NCBI GenBank assembly: GCA_016710525.1
Contig: JADJVQ010000006.1
Coordinates: 124,001-188,000 of the forward strand
Length of the DNA: 64,000 nt
Origin: Burkholderiaceae bacterium
GTDB lineage: Bacteria; Pseudomonadota; Gammaproteobacteria; Burkholderiales; Burkholderiaceae_E
Reading direction: 5' to 3'
Position numbers and translations under genes: made by a program. Shown here piece after piece: positions 42,889 to 52,199 of the stretch (positions within the stretch are counted from its first letter, which is position 1; each line of letters starts with the position of its first letter). A model generated the notes under the pieces. The model was not told where the DNA came from. It did no database searches and saw only the letters and a list, made by a program, of their open reading frames with translations.

Positions 42889-43164
42889 GTGGCGGACATC
42901 AAGATCAATCGCAAGCATCGGCTGGGCATCAAGAAGGCGCGGGTCGCGGCACAGAAGGTGGCCGACGACCTGGCATCCGAGTACGGAATGACCAGCGAAT
43001 GGGATGGCGACGTGCTTCGCTTCAATCGCAGCGGTGTGCATGGCGAACTGAAGGTGTCCAAGGACGAGGTGCACCTGGATGCCAAGCTGGGCCTGCTGCT
43101 GTCGGCGTTCAAGCCGAGGATCGAAGAACACATCAACGACAACTTCGACCGCTACTTCATCTGA
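42889..43164 (+). CDS. Polyhydroxyalkanoic acid system family protein (PHA_gran_rgn)
   Basis: 91 residues matching the small PF09650 family found with PHA genes (VADIKINRKHRLGIKKARVAAQKVADDL, then a beta-rich half with FNRSGVHGELKVSKDEVHLDAKLG). The function is unproven, and it is thought to be granule-associated. The start at GTG 42889 follows GGAGG. It lies 85 bp after pncB. Together with phaZ and a PhaF-like phasin it supports a PHA-accumulating lifestyle. Confidence 0.85.
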   Translation: MADIKINRKHRLGIKKARVAAQKVADDLASEYGMTSEWDGDVLRFNRSGVHGELKVSKDEVHLDAKLGLLLSAFKPRIEEHINDNFDRYFI

Positions 43165-43228
43165 CGGTTGCGCGGCGAGCGTTCGCAGCAGCCGGCGCGC
43201 CGCCGCGGGACGCACGCCTCGCGGCGTC

Positions 43229-43489
43229 TCAGCCTTCCTTCAGTTCTTCGATCAGGTCGATGTATTGCTGCATCGCCTCGTCGCTGCCGGTGCCTTTCAA
43301 GGCGGCCCAGGCATCGAACTTGGCCCGCCCGACCATGTCGGTGAAGCCGGGCCGCTTGCCTTCCACGTCGCCGGCGCTGCCCTGCTTGTACAGCGCATAG
43401 AGCTTGAGCAGCGTCATGTTGTCGGGACGCTCGGGCAGGTTTTTCGATTCGGCGACCGCCTGCTCGAAGCGTTGGGCGAGATCGGACAT
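43229..43489 (-). CDS. Acyl-CoA-binding protein
   Basis: 86 residues, the typical ACBP size. The conserved binding pattern LLKLYALYKQ followed by GDVEGKRPGFTDMVGRAKFDAW is unmistakable. It binds long-chain acyl-CoA in the cytoplasm and buffers or delivers it to acyltransferases. The gene is divergent from, and within 100 bp of, a wax ester synthase/DGAT gene, which suggests it channels acyl-CoA into storage lipid. An AGGAG-type site precedes its ATG. Confidence 0.95.
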   Translation of the reverse strand: MSDLAQRFEQAVAESKNLPERPDNMTLLKLYALYKQGSAGDVEGKRPGFTDMVGRAKFDAWAALKGTGSDEAMQQYIDLIEELKEG

Positions 43490-43587
43490 CCGGGTTCTCC
43501 TCGGAGATGGGAAGGCTGGCTATTATAGGGATCGGGAACGCCCGCCGGCATGTCGACCGGACGGCGCCCGCGAGGAGGGGGCTGCGG

Positions 43588-45069
43588 ATGACTCGGGAGC
43601 GGATGTCCGGTGTGGACACGGCGTGGCTGCGCATGGATTCGCAGGCCAATCTGATGATGATCGTCGGTGTCTGGGTGTTCGATGCCCCGTTGCGCCGCGA
43701 GGACCTCGAGGCGCGCCTGCGCGAGCGCCTGCTCGTCTACGATCGATTCCGCCAGTGTGTGCACACCGATCCCACCGGCGCCTGGTGGGTGGCCGACGAC
43801 AGCTTCGACCTCGAGAATCATCTGGTTCGCGAGCAGCTGCCCGACCCCGACAGCGAGCGCGACCTGCAGAAGCTGGCTGGTCGGCTGGCCTCCGAGCCGC
43901 TGGCCTCGAACCGGCCGCTGTGGCAGTTCCACCTGATCGAGGACTATCGCGGCACCAGCGCGCTGGTCACCCGCATCCATCACTGCATTGCCGACGGCAT
44001 CGCGCTGGTCCGGGTGATGCTGTCGATGAGCGACGACGGGCAGGCCGCCACGCCGCGCCGGCGCCGCACGAGCGCGCCGCCCGATTCGGGCCACGAAGAC
44101 CTCGCTCACACCCTGATGGCGATGTTAGAGCCGATGACGCGGACCGCGATGAAATCGGTCGAAAAGGCGGGCGGCAGCCTGGCGCGGGCGCTGGAGGCGA
44201 CCGGCGAGAGCGGCACGCTGTCGGGGCTGCTCGCGATCGGCGGTCGCGTGACCCAGGATGCGCTGGCGATCGCGCTGATGTCCGAAGATTCGCGCACGCG
44301 GCTCAAGGGCAAGCCGGGACGTCACAAGGTGGTGGCCTGGAACGACCCGCTGCCCCTGGAAGAGGTCAAGACGGTCTGCCGGGCGCTGGGCGTGTCGGTC
44401 AATGACGTGCTGCTCTCGTGCGTGGCCGGGGCGCTGCGCCGCTACCTGGCGGGAAAGGGCGACGACACACGCGGGATGGAAATCCGCGCAATGGTGCCGG
44501 TGAACCTGCGTCCGGCCAACGAATCCCCCCGCCTGGGCAATCGCTTCGGCCTGGTGCCGCTGGTGCTGCCGGTGGGGCTGGCCAATCCGCTGGAACGCCT
44601 TTACGACGTGCGCCGGCGCATGGACGAGCTGAAGGGCGGCTACCAGGCGCCGCTGGCGTATGCGCTGCTCAGTGTGATCGGCCAGGCGCCGCGTGTGCTG
44701 CAAAGCGGCATCCTCGATTATCTGGCCAGCAAGTCGACCGCGGTGATGACCAATGTGCCCGGGCCGGCCGAACCGATCCGCATCGCCGGCAAGACCGTGC
44801 AGCGGGTGATGTTCTGGGTGCCCCAGTCCAGCGACATCGGCATGGGTGTGTCGATCCTGTCGTATCGCGGCGGCGTGCAGTTCGGGGTCATGACCGACTC
44901 CAAGCTGTGCCCGGAGCCGCAGCAGATCATCGATGGCTTCGCGCCCGAATTCGAGCGGCTGCTGCTGACGCTTGCGCTGCTGCCGCGCGATCTGCTGGCG
45001 GGCGGGCCGCTCGATCCGCGCGAACTCGAACATCGGCTGTTCGGCGCGCCGCCATCGCTGGCGGCCTAG
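43588..45069 (+). CDS. Wax ester synthase/diacylglycerol acyltransferase (WS/DGAT)
   Basis: 493 residues. The catalytic HHxxxDG motif is intact (RIHHCIADGIAL, H131-H132, D136). The C-terminal domain carries further family marks such as VNDVLLSCVAGALRRYL and VMTNVPGPAEP. These enzymes esterify acyl-CoA to fatty alcohols or diacylglycerol at the inner membrane. ATG 43588 is preferred, with GAGGAGGGG upstream. ACBP lies divergently next to it, and a fatty acyl reductase gene begins at 63251, so both precursor-supplying functions are in the window. Confidence 0.94.
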   Translation: MTRERMSGVDTAWLRMDSQANLMMIVGVWVFDAPLRREDLEARLRERLLVYDRFRQCVHTDPTGAWWVADDSFDLENHLVREQLPDPDSERDLQKLAGRLASEPLASNRPLWQFHLIEDYRGTSALVTRIHHCIADGIALVRVMLSMSDDGQAATPRRRRTSAPPDSGHEDLAHTLMAMLEPMTRTAMKSVEKAGGSLARALEATGESGTLSGLLAIGGRVTQDALAIALMSEDSRTRLKGKPGRHKVVAWNDPLPLEEVKTVCRALGVSVNDVLLSCVAGALRRYLAGKGDDTRGMEIRAMVPVNLRPANESPRLGNRFGLVPLVLPVGLANPLERLYDVRRRMDELKGGYQAPLAYALLSVIGQAPRVLQSGILDYLASKSTAVMTNVPGPAEPIRIAGKTVQRVMFWVPQSSDIGMGVSILSYRGGVQFGVMTDSKLCPEPQQIIDGFAPEFERLLLTLALLPRDLLAGGPLDPRELEHRLFGAPPSLAA

Positions 45070-45078
45070 GGGGCTGCG

Positions 45079-45645
45079 ATGACACCTTCCGATGTGCTCG
45101 AGTTCTGGTTCGGGGCGCCCGATGCGCCGGCGGCGGCGCGGGCCGAATGGTTTCGCAAGGACGACGCGTTCGATGCGCTCATCGGTGAGCGTTTCGGCGC
45201 GCTGATCGATCGGGCGCTCGACGGCGGGATCGAAGGCTGGATGGCGTCGCCTTCGGGCAGCCTGGCGCGCATCATCGTGCTCGACCAGTTCACGCGCAAT
45301 GTGCACCGGGGTACGGCGCGTGCCTTCGCCGGCGATCCGCTCGCGCTGGCCGGTGCCCGCCTGCTGGTGTCCAGCGGCTGGCATCTCGGGTTCGGGCCGT
45401 TGCAGCGTTCGTTCTGCTACCTGCCCTACGAGCACTCAGAGGCACTGTCCGATCAGGATGAATCGCTGCGCCTGTTCGGCCTGCTGCGCGACGAACCGCT
45501 GACGCCCGCCGTCTACGAATACGCGGTCAAGCACCGTGAGATCATCCTGCGATTCGGGCGCTTTCCCCATCGCAACGAGATCCTCGGTCGCGTGTCCAGC
45601 CCCGAGGAGATCGAGTTCCTGAAGCAGCCGGGGTCGCGGTTTTGA
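45079..45645 (+). CDS. DUF924 family protein
   Basis: 188 residues of the DUF924 family (VLEFWFGAP at the start, IIVLDQFTRNVHRGT, FCYLPYEHSE, FGRFPHRNEILGR), which adopts a TPR-like helical fold. The function is unknown. It follows the WS/DGAT gene by 9 bp and is therefore probably co-transcribed, but no link to lipid metabolism is evident. Confidence 0.88.
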   Translation: MTPSDVLEFWFGAPDAPAAARAEWFRKDDAFDALIGERFGALIDRALDGGIEGWMASPSGSLARIIVLDQFTRNVHRGTARAFAGDPLALAGARLLVSSGWHLGFGPLQRSFCYLPYEHSEALSDQDESLRLFGLLRDEPLTPAVYEYAVKHREIILRFGRFPHRNEILGRVSSPEEIEFLKQPGSRF

Positions 45646-45682
45646 CGCGCACAGGGTGCGCCGCGCGCAGGCCGCGCAGGCC

Positions 45683-46429
45683 GTGAGCTTCGAACCGCTG
45701 CAGTGGCTGCTGATACTCGGCGCGTCGTTCGCCGGCGCGGTGGTCGGGGGCATCGGAGGGTTTGGCACCGGCGTGATCCTGACGGCGGTGCTGGTGCCCA
45801 TTCTGGGTGTGAAAGCCACCGTTCCGACGCTGGCCCTGGCCGGCATCATCATCAACTCGGGGCGATTCTGGTTCTATCGCGCGGACATCGACTGGCGGGC
45901 GGCGGGGCGGGTGCTTGTTGGCGCCTTGCCGTTGCTGGTGCTGGGCACCTGGCTGTACTCGCAACTGGACGCCCGTCCGCTGGGCCTGGTGATGGGTGCG
46001 CTGGTGGTGCTGAGCGTGCCCCTTCGCCGCTGGCTCAAGCGCCGGCAATGGGAGGTCGGGCCGACCGCCATGGTCACCGGCGGCGCGCTCTTCGGCCTGG
46101 CCAACGGCATGGCCTCGGGCATGGGCGTCATCCTGGTGTCGCTGCTGCTGGGCGCAGGGCTGGCGGGCACCGCGGTGCTGGCCACCGATGCCTTCGTGTC
46201 GATCCTGGTCGACCTGGCGCGGGCGGCGCTGTTCGGGCGCTTCGCGTTGCTCGACTCGTCCACGGTGTTCATCGGCGTGGCGATCGGTCTGGCGACGCTG
46301 CCCGGCAGCGCGATGGCGTCCTGGCTGGTGCGCCGCATGCGCGCGCGCCTGCACACGCTCTACATGGAAGCCCTGATCCTGGCGGGCGGCGTGGCGATCG
46401 TCGTCGGGACCTGGCGCGCGCCGGCGTGA
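45683..46429 (+). CDS. TSUP (TauE/SafE) family membrane permease
   Basis: About 248 residues with some seven or eight hydrophobic segments and the family's duplicated Gly-rich signatures (GGIGGFGTGVILTAVLVPIL in the first half, FGLANGMASGMGVIL in the second). Members export or import sulfur-containing or organic anions; the substrate here is unknown. The GTG at 45683 is preferred, and an upstream GTG at 45656 would add nine Arg/Ala-rich residues. It is convergent with the dehydrogenase-like gene that follows. Confidence 0.85.
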   Translation: MSFEPLQWLLILGASFAGAVVGGIGGFGTGVILTAVLVPILGVKATVPTLALAGIIINSGRFWFYRADIDWRAAGRVLVGALPLLVLGTWLYSQLDARPLGLVMGALVVLSVPLRRWLKRRQWEVGPTAMVTGGALFGLANGMASGMGVILVSLLLGAGLAGTAVLATDAFVSILVDLARAALFGRFALLDSSTVFIGVAIGLATLPGSAMASWLVRRMRARLHTLYMEALILAGGVAIVVGTWRAPA

Positions 46430-46489
46430 TGCCGGCTTGGCGACGGATGTCTGAGGCTCACGACGGCGTGCTTGGGCCGCGACGCGCTT

Positions 46490-47413
46490 CTAACCGGCGT
46501 GGCGCGGCGCGATCTCGGCCCCGGCCAGGCGCTCGACCCAGCGCGCCATTTCGCTGACGCTCGCGCCCGGGCCGGCCATCTGGTCGGCCGCGCCCCACAA
46601 CTGCTGCGCCAGGCCGCTGAGCGGCATCGGCGTGCTGGTCTCGCGCGCCAGGTCCAGGGCGATGCCGATGTCCTTCATCATCAGTTCCAGCTTGAACGGA
46701 TCGTCGAAGCTGCGGCTGAGCACGCGTTGCTCGATGTGGTTGCGGGTGATCCACGAGCCGCCGGTCGATTCGTTGAGCACCGCGTTCATCGCGGCCGGAT
46801 CGAGGCCCGCACGCGCCCCGGTCGCCAGGCCCTCGCTGGTGGCCAGGAAGGTGACCGCGGTGATCAGGTTGTTGATGCATTTCATCGCATGGCCCGACGA
46901 CACCACGCCCAGATGGAAGTGGGCACGGCCCATCCGTTCGAACAGCGGCACCACGCGCGCGAACGAGGCCGGCGCGGCGCCCACCATGAACACCAGTTCG
47001 GCAGCCTCGGCGCCCCACTGCGCGCCCGACACCGGCGCATCGACCAGGTCGATGCCGGACTGCGCCAGCGTGCGGGCGGTGTCGCGGGTCAGCCAGGGTT
47101 CGGACGAGGAGGTGTCCAGCAGCAGCGAGCCGGCCGACATGCCGGCCTGAAGGCCGTCTTCGCCCAGCGTCACCTGCTGCACGATCCGACCGTTGGGCAG
47201 CATGGTGATCACGATGTCGCTGGCGGCGCCGACCTCGCGCGGCGTGCCTGCGATCCGGACGCCGGCACAGGCTTCGGCGACCATGCGCGTGCGCAGCGGA
47301 TCGGCGTCGAGCACGGTCAGAGCGTAGCCGGCGCGGGCCAGGTGCCCGGCCATCGGAGCGCCCATGACGCCCAGGCCGATGAATCCGATGCGGGGCAGAG
47401 GGGAGGGGGGCAT
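46490..47413 (-). CDS. NAD(P)-dependent 3-hydroxyisobutyrate dehydrogenase-family reductase
   Basis: 307 residues. The Rossmann motif (IGFIGLGVMGAPMAGHLARAG), the catalytic region DAPVSGAQWGAEAAELVFMVG and the Lys motif (GHAMKCINNLITA) are intact. The family covers 3-hydroxyisobutyrate, tartronate semialdehyde and 2-(hydroxymethyl)glutarate dehydrogenases. The last is a step after enamidase in E. barkeri, so this gene could reduce 2-formylglutarate, but it lies outside the operon and the sequence does not decide the substrate. ATG 47413 begins right before the Rossmann fold. It is divergent from an aminotransferase gene. Confidence 0.88.
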   Translation of the reverse strand: MPPSPLPRIGFIGLGVMGAPMAGHLARAGYALTVLDADPLRTRMVAEACAGVRIAGTPREVGAASDIVITMLPNGRIVQQVTLGEDGLQAGMSAGSLLLDTSSSEPWLTRDTARTLAQSGIDLVDAPVSGAQWGAEAAELVFMVGAAPASFARVVPLFERMGRAHFHLGVVSSGHAMKCINNLITAVTFLATSEGLATGARAGLDPAAMNAVLNESTGGSWITRNHIEQRVLSRSFDDPFKLELMMKDIGIALDLARETSTPMPLSGLAQQLWGAADQMAGPGASVSEMARWVERLAGAEIAPRHAG

Positions 47414-47589
47414 GGCATAGCGTTCGTCGGGTGAGGGGATGCGCGCAGTCTGCCATCTGCCGGCGCCGCAGACACTGTCACGGTCGCGGCGGCGGTACGC
47501 GTCGGGCAATGCCCGTGCCGCTGTACCTGGGCTCGCGCGACAGGCCGCGAGACGCTGCGAGTCCCGCCGTTACTTCCGACGAGACGACC

Positions 47590-48795
47590 ATGCAGCCCGC
47601 CGACCGCCTTGCACGCCGCCGCCATCCCCTGCGCAGTTCCGCTGTTCGCGACCTGCTCGCCGATGCGCACCGTCCCGGCATGATCTCCCTGGCCGGTGGC
47701 CTGCCGGCCGCCGATCTGTTCGATTCCGAGGTGTTCAGCACTCTCGCGGCCGACCTGCTGGCCAACTCGCCTCAGGAGGCGCTGCAGTACGGGCTGACCG
47801 CCGGCCAGCCGCGTCTGCAGGCGGCCGTGCGGGCTCTGGTGAAGGACCGCGGCATCGTCGCGCCGCCCTCCGATCCGCTGATCACCACCGGCTCGCAGCA
47901 GGCGATCGATCTGCTGGCGCGCGCCTTCATCGAGCCGGGCGATACGGTGGTGATGGAGCGCCCCAGCTACCTGGCGGCGCTGCAGGTCTTTTCGCTGGTC
48001 GATGCCGAGGTGCTGGGCGTGCCCACGGACGAGCACGGCATGTGCCTGCCGCTGCCGGCGGGCCCGGCGCTGGCCCGCGCCAAGCTCGTCTACACGGTGA
48101 CCAATTTCGCCAACCCCAGCGGCGTGACGATGTCGCGCGAGCGGCGCCTGGCGCTGCTGCGATGGGCGGTGGCCAACCGGGTGTTCGTGGTCGAGGACGA
48201 TCCGTACGGCGAACTGCGCTTCGGCGGGCGGCCGGTGCCCGCGCTGGTGACCCTTGCCGCCGAAGTGCCCGGTGCGAGCGACTGGTGCGGCTATGTGTCG
48301 ACGCTGTCCAAGATCCTCGCGCCGGGGCTTCGGGTCGGTTTCGCACTGCTGCCCGAGTGGGTTCGCGCGCGCATCGAGCAGATCAAGCAGGCGATGGATC
48401 TGCACACCTCGACGCTGTGCCAGGAGCTGGCTGCGCGCTACCTCGAAACCGGCCGGCTGACGGGCTTTCTGGAGCGGGCGCGGACACTGTACGGCGAGCG
48501 CTGCGAGGCGCTGTCTGTGTCCTTGCGGGCGCAGCTGGGCGCGCGGGTTCGTTTCAATCGTCCCGAGGGCGGTCTGTTTCTGTGGGCCGAACTCGAACCG
48601 GGCATCGACACCTCGCTGCTGCTGGCGCGGGCGCGCGAGCTGGGCGTGATCTTCGTGCCCGGGGCGGCCTTCTTCGCGGACAGCGGTCCGCGCAATGCGC
48701 TGCGCCTGAGCTTTTCGAGCGCCGATCCGACGCAGCTGCACGAGGCGGTGCGAAGGCTTCGCACCGCCCTCGATGCGGGCGGGCTCACGCCCTGA
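47590..48795 (+). CDS. PLP-dependent aminotransferase, class I/II (LysN/MocR-aminotransferase-like)
   Basis: 401 residues. It has the fold-type I features ISLAGGLPAADLF, ITTGSQQAIDLLARAF, NFANPSGVTMS, VEDDPYGELRF, and the PLP-binding Lys in STLSKILAPGLRVG. There is no GntR DNA-binding domain, so it is a free-standing enzyme related to 2-aminoadipate aminotransferases and the catalytic half of MocR regulators. The amino donor and acceptor cannot be told. ATG 47590 is chosen; the longer frame adds an Arg-rich non-conserved leader. Confidence 0.88.
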   Translation: MQPADRLARRRHPLRSSAVRDLLADAHRPGMISLAGGLPAADLFDSEVFSTLAADLLANSPQEALQYGLTAGQPRLQAAVRALVKDRGIVAPPSDPLITTGSQQAIDLLARAFIEPGDTVVMERPSYLAALQVFSLVDAEVLGVPTDEHGMCLPLPAGPALARAKLVYTVTNFANPSGVTMSRERRLALLRWAVANRVFVVEDDPYGELRFGGRPVPALVTLAAEVPGASDWCGYVSTLSKILAPGLRVGFALLPEWVRARIEQIKQAMDLHTSTLCQELAARYLETGRLTGFLERARTLYGERCEALSVSLRAQLGARVRFNRPEGGLFLWAELEPGIDTSLLLARARELGVIFVPGAAFFADSGPRNALRLSFSSADPTQLHEAVRRLRTALDAGGLTP

Positions 48796-48847
48796 GCCCG
48801 CGCCGTATCATCATGGGCCTCCTGTTCCCGAAGGCCCGTCGCCGCCC

Positions 48848-51800
48848 ATGGCGCTCCACGTTCGTTTCGAAGCCCGTCTCGACCGACTCGCCCACGCCCT
48901 GATCGATCAGCTGGCCGTGCCGGCGGGCGGACCGCTGACCGAAGACGTGGTCATCGTGCCCTCGCTGGGCGAGGCCCGCTGGCTGCAGCAGCGCGTGGCG
49001 CAACGCCTGGGCGTGAGCGCCGGCTGGCGGCCTGAATTCGCCGGCCGCTACTTGTGGCGGCTGCTGGCTGAGGTATTCCCCGAATTGCCGGCGCATTCGC
49101 CGTTCGACCCCGATCTGAGCCGCTGGACCCTGATGTCCCTGCTCGGCGAGCTGCCCGAGCAAGACGACCTGGCGCCGCTGCGCCAGCGGCTGGCCAAGGC
49201 GCCGCTGGCGGACCGGTTCGAGCTGGCGGGCGATATCGCGGCCCACTTCGATCGCTACCCGCCTACCGGCGCGACTGGCTGGCGCGCTGGCAGGCCGGAC
49301 AATGGGCCATGGGCGGCGAGCCGCTGTCGCCGCACGAGGGCTGGCAGCGCTGGCTCTGGAATGCGCTGCTGGCCCGGCTGCCGGGCATCTCGACCGTCCA
49401 TCCCTACGATCGGCTGCTGGCGGCCCTCGGCGCCGATCCGCTGGCGGTGGGCCGGCGCCTGCAGGGCCGTCGGGTGATGCTGTTCGGTGCGGTGGCGATG
49501 TCGCCCGAACAGTTCTCGCTGTTCGGGGTGCTCGCCCACGCGATCGACGTGCACGTGTTCGCGCCCGATCCCTGCCGCGAGTTCTGGCACGACATGGTCA
49601 CACCGCGGGCCCGCGCCGAGGTTGCACTGCTGCGGCCCGACCAGGCCTGGCTGTACGACGGCCAGCCGGCCGTGCTGGCGCACTGGGGGCGCGCGCAACG
49701 CGACTTCGGCGTGCAGATCATGAATCTGGCCGAACAATGCGGCGTGGCGATCGATGAGCCTCTGCGCGAACAGGACCATCCCTTCGCCGATCCCGATGCC
49801 GAACCGCCCGCGGCGCCAGGCTGCCTGCAGGCGCTGCAGCTCAGCGTCTTCCTGGCCAGCGACTCGCCCTGGGCAACTTGCGCGGGCCCGGACCGCAGTC
49901 TGCAGATCCTGGCCACCCATGGGCTGGTGCGCTCGGCCGAAGTGCTGCACGACGCGCTGCTCGAGTGTTTCGACGAAATCCCCGACCTCCAGCCTCACGA
50001 GGTTGCGGTCTGTTGCGCCGACCTCGACGCCGCGCTGCCCGCGCTGCAGGCGGTGTTCGCCTCGGCGCCGGGCGGGCGGGCGATTCCGGTGTCGATCTCG
50101 GGCCGCCGCGCCACCGCAGACCCGCTGCTGCGCGCGATGCTGGACCTGTGGGCGCTGGCGCGCCTGGGCGTGCCGCTGCCCTCGCTCGCACGCTGGCTGG
50201 ACAACCCGGTGCTGATGCATACGCTGGCGATGGACGACGACGAGATCGCCCGCCTGCTCGAGCTGTTCGATGCCGCCGGCGCACGCTGGGGCATGACGCC
50301 CGAACGGGGGCCGGCCAAACATTCCTGGCGCGCCGCGCTCGACCGGCTGCTGCTGGGTGCGGCGCTCGGCCCGGCCTCCGAACGGGTCGGCGATCACGTT
50401 TCCGTTCCGGGTGTGCGCGCCGGTTCGGGCGAACCGCTGCTGCACTGGCTGCGCGTCCAGGAGGCGCTCGAACGTCTCGACGCGTCCATCGGCCTGGAGC
50501 AGCCGGCGGCTCAGTGGTGCGATCTCGCCGGCTGGCTGGCCGGTCAGCTGCTGGCCGGCGACCATCCCTGGCGTGACAGCCTGCAGCGTTTGCACGATGC
50601 CCTGACCCGGCTGCGCGAGGGCTGCGCCCACGAACCGTCGGTGCTGCTCGATGCCGCCGGCTTCGAGCAGGCTCTGTCGCAGGCGCTGGACGGCGCGGCG
50701 CAGGCGGCCATGCCGGGCTCGGCAGTCACCGTGTGCCCCCTGGGCGGCCTGCGCGGCATTGCGTGGCGGGTGGTGGTGCTGTTCGGCATGGACGAGAGTG
50801 CCTGGCCGCGGGCCGCGGCGCGGGGCGAATTCGATCTGCTCGCACGGTCGCCGCGGTTCGGCGACCGGCTGGCGCGCACCGATGATCGCGGCGTTTTCCT
50901 CGATGCGCTGCTGGCCTGCGACGAACGCCTGCTGATGATCTACCAGGGACGTGATGCCCGTGACGACGCGGTGCTCAACCCGTCGCCGGTGGTGGCCGAG
51001 CTGCTCGACTATCTGTGCCGGCAATGTCCGCGTACCTTGGCGTCCGACTGGATCCGCCAGCAGCCGGTGCATCGTTTTTCGATGGCCAGCTTCCGGGGCG
51101 AGCGGCCCACCTACGATGCCGACTGGCTGGCGGCCGCCCCTGGCCGGCCTGACGGCCGGGCCTGCGCCTGGCCGGGCGCCATGGCCGTCCGGGCGCCGAT
51201 CTTGGCGTCGATCCGGGCGCCGATCCGGGCGCCGATCCGGCGCCGGGTCCCGTTTTGCCCTCGATCCTGTCGATCGCGGACCTGTCCGCAGCCCTGGTCG
51301 ATCCGCAGCGCCACTGGTGGACGGCGCGGTTCGGCCTGCGCCTGCCCTACCAGCCACTGGCGCTGGCCGAGATCGAGCCGCTGGGTGAGCCTCTGGCGCG
51401 CGACGCGACCCTGCTGGCCGGCCTGGTCGAAGGTCTCGCGCGGGGACGCTCCGAGGACGATCTGGTCCGCGAGACAGCCCTGCTGCCCGCCCTGGCCAGC
51501 GGTACGACGGGCCGCTATCAGGCTCGGCTTCTGGTTGCCGCGGCACGCCGCCTGCTCGCTCCCGTCAGCGTTTTTTTGCGTCCGCCGCCGGCCAAGGCGG
51601 GCGCACGGGTCGCGGCGGCGCCGCCGCAGGTCGATCCCGGCACGCTCGAACGGATGGCGGCCTGCTGCCAGCGCATCGCGCTGGAGGCGCGCATCGATGG
51701 CGCGAGGGTGTTCGCAGAGGCCTTGCTGTTCCCGGCGCTGGGACTGCAGCTGGTCGTGGGCGCGTATCGGCTCGGCGCGCGCACGCTGATCGATGCCTGG

Positions 51801-52199
51801 CTGGCGCATGCGCTGTGGTCCTGCGCGCTGCCTGCCTGCGGTCCGCGAACCACGCTCGCGCTGGCCGATGACGGCTGGGTCAGTGTCGAGGGCGACGGCG
51901 GGGCCGACGCGCTGGCCCATGCGCTGGCGATCCGCCGCGCCGCCGCGCAGCGGCCCCTGCCCCTTTTCCCGCAAGCCTGGCGGGCTGCCCGCAAGGCCGA
52001 GTCCGATTCGCAAAGGCTGGCGGCCATCGAGGAGGCGCTGGTCGGCGACGAGCAGTCGCAGCGCGGTGCGCTGCTGTCCAGGCCCTGGGCGCAGGCGTTC
52101 TACCGCGATTCGGTACCCGATCCGGCCGCGGTGCTGCAGGCCAGCCGCGACGCCTACGAACCGATTTTCAGCCAGTGCGTCGAGAAGGGGCTCAAGTGA
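48848..52199 (+). pseudogene. recC: Exodeoxyribonuclease V gamma subunit (RecC), two frame interruptions
   Basis: Three frames together make one ~1,115-residue RecC. Piece one, 48848-49260, ends at FDRY. Piece two, from 49261 (AYRRDWLARWQAGQWAMGG) to about 51150-51240, includes VMLFGAVAMSPEQFSLFGVL and VVLFGMDESAWPR. Piece three runs to 52199 (SIADLSAALVDPQRHWW to the C-terminus). One base seems lost at 49260. Another is lost in or near a 12-bp tandem repeat at 51190-51249. RecC recognises Chi and splits the strands within RecBCD. recB starts at the overlapping GTGA and recB and recD are intact, so assembly indels are more likely than true loss. Confidence 0.85.
51190..51249. repeat. 12-bp tandem repeat in recC (about 4-5 units)
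   Basis: Units of CGGGCGCCGATC, the second diverged to TTGGCGTCGATC and the last degenerating, span 51190-51249. The third and fourth copies are identical. In the recC piece-three frame it encodes a Pro/Gly/Ala/Asp linker (GADP repeats). The second recC frame break maps here or just upstream, so either replication slippage or an assembly error in the repeat could have caused it. Confidence 0.8.
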
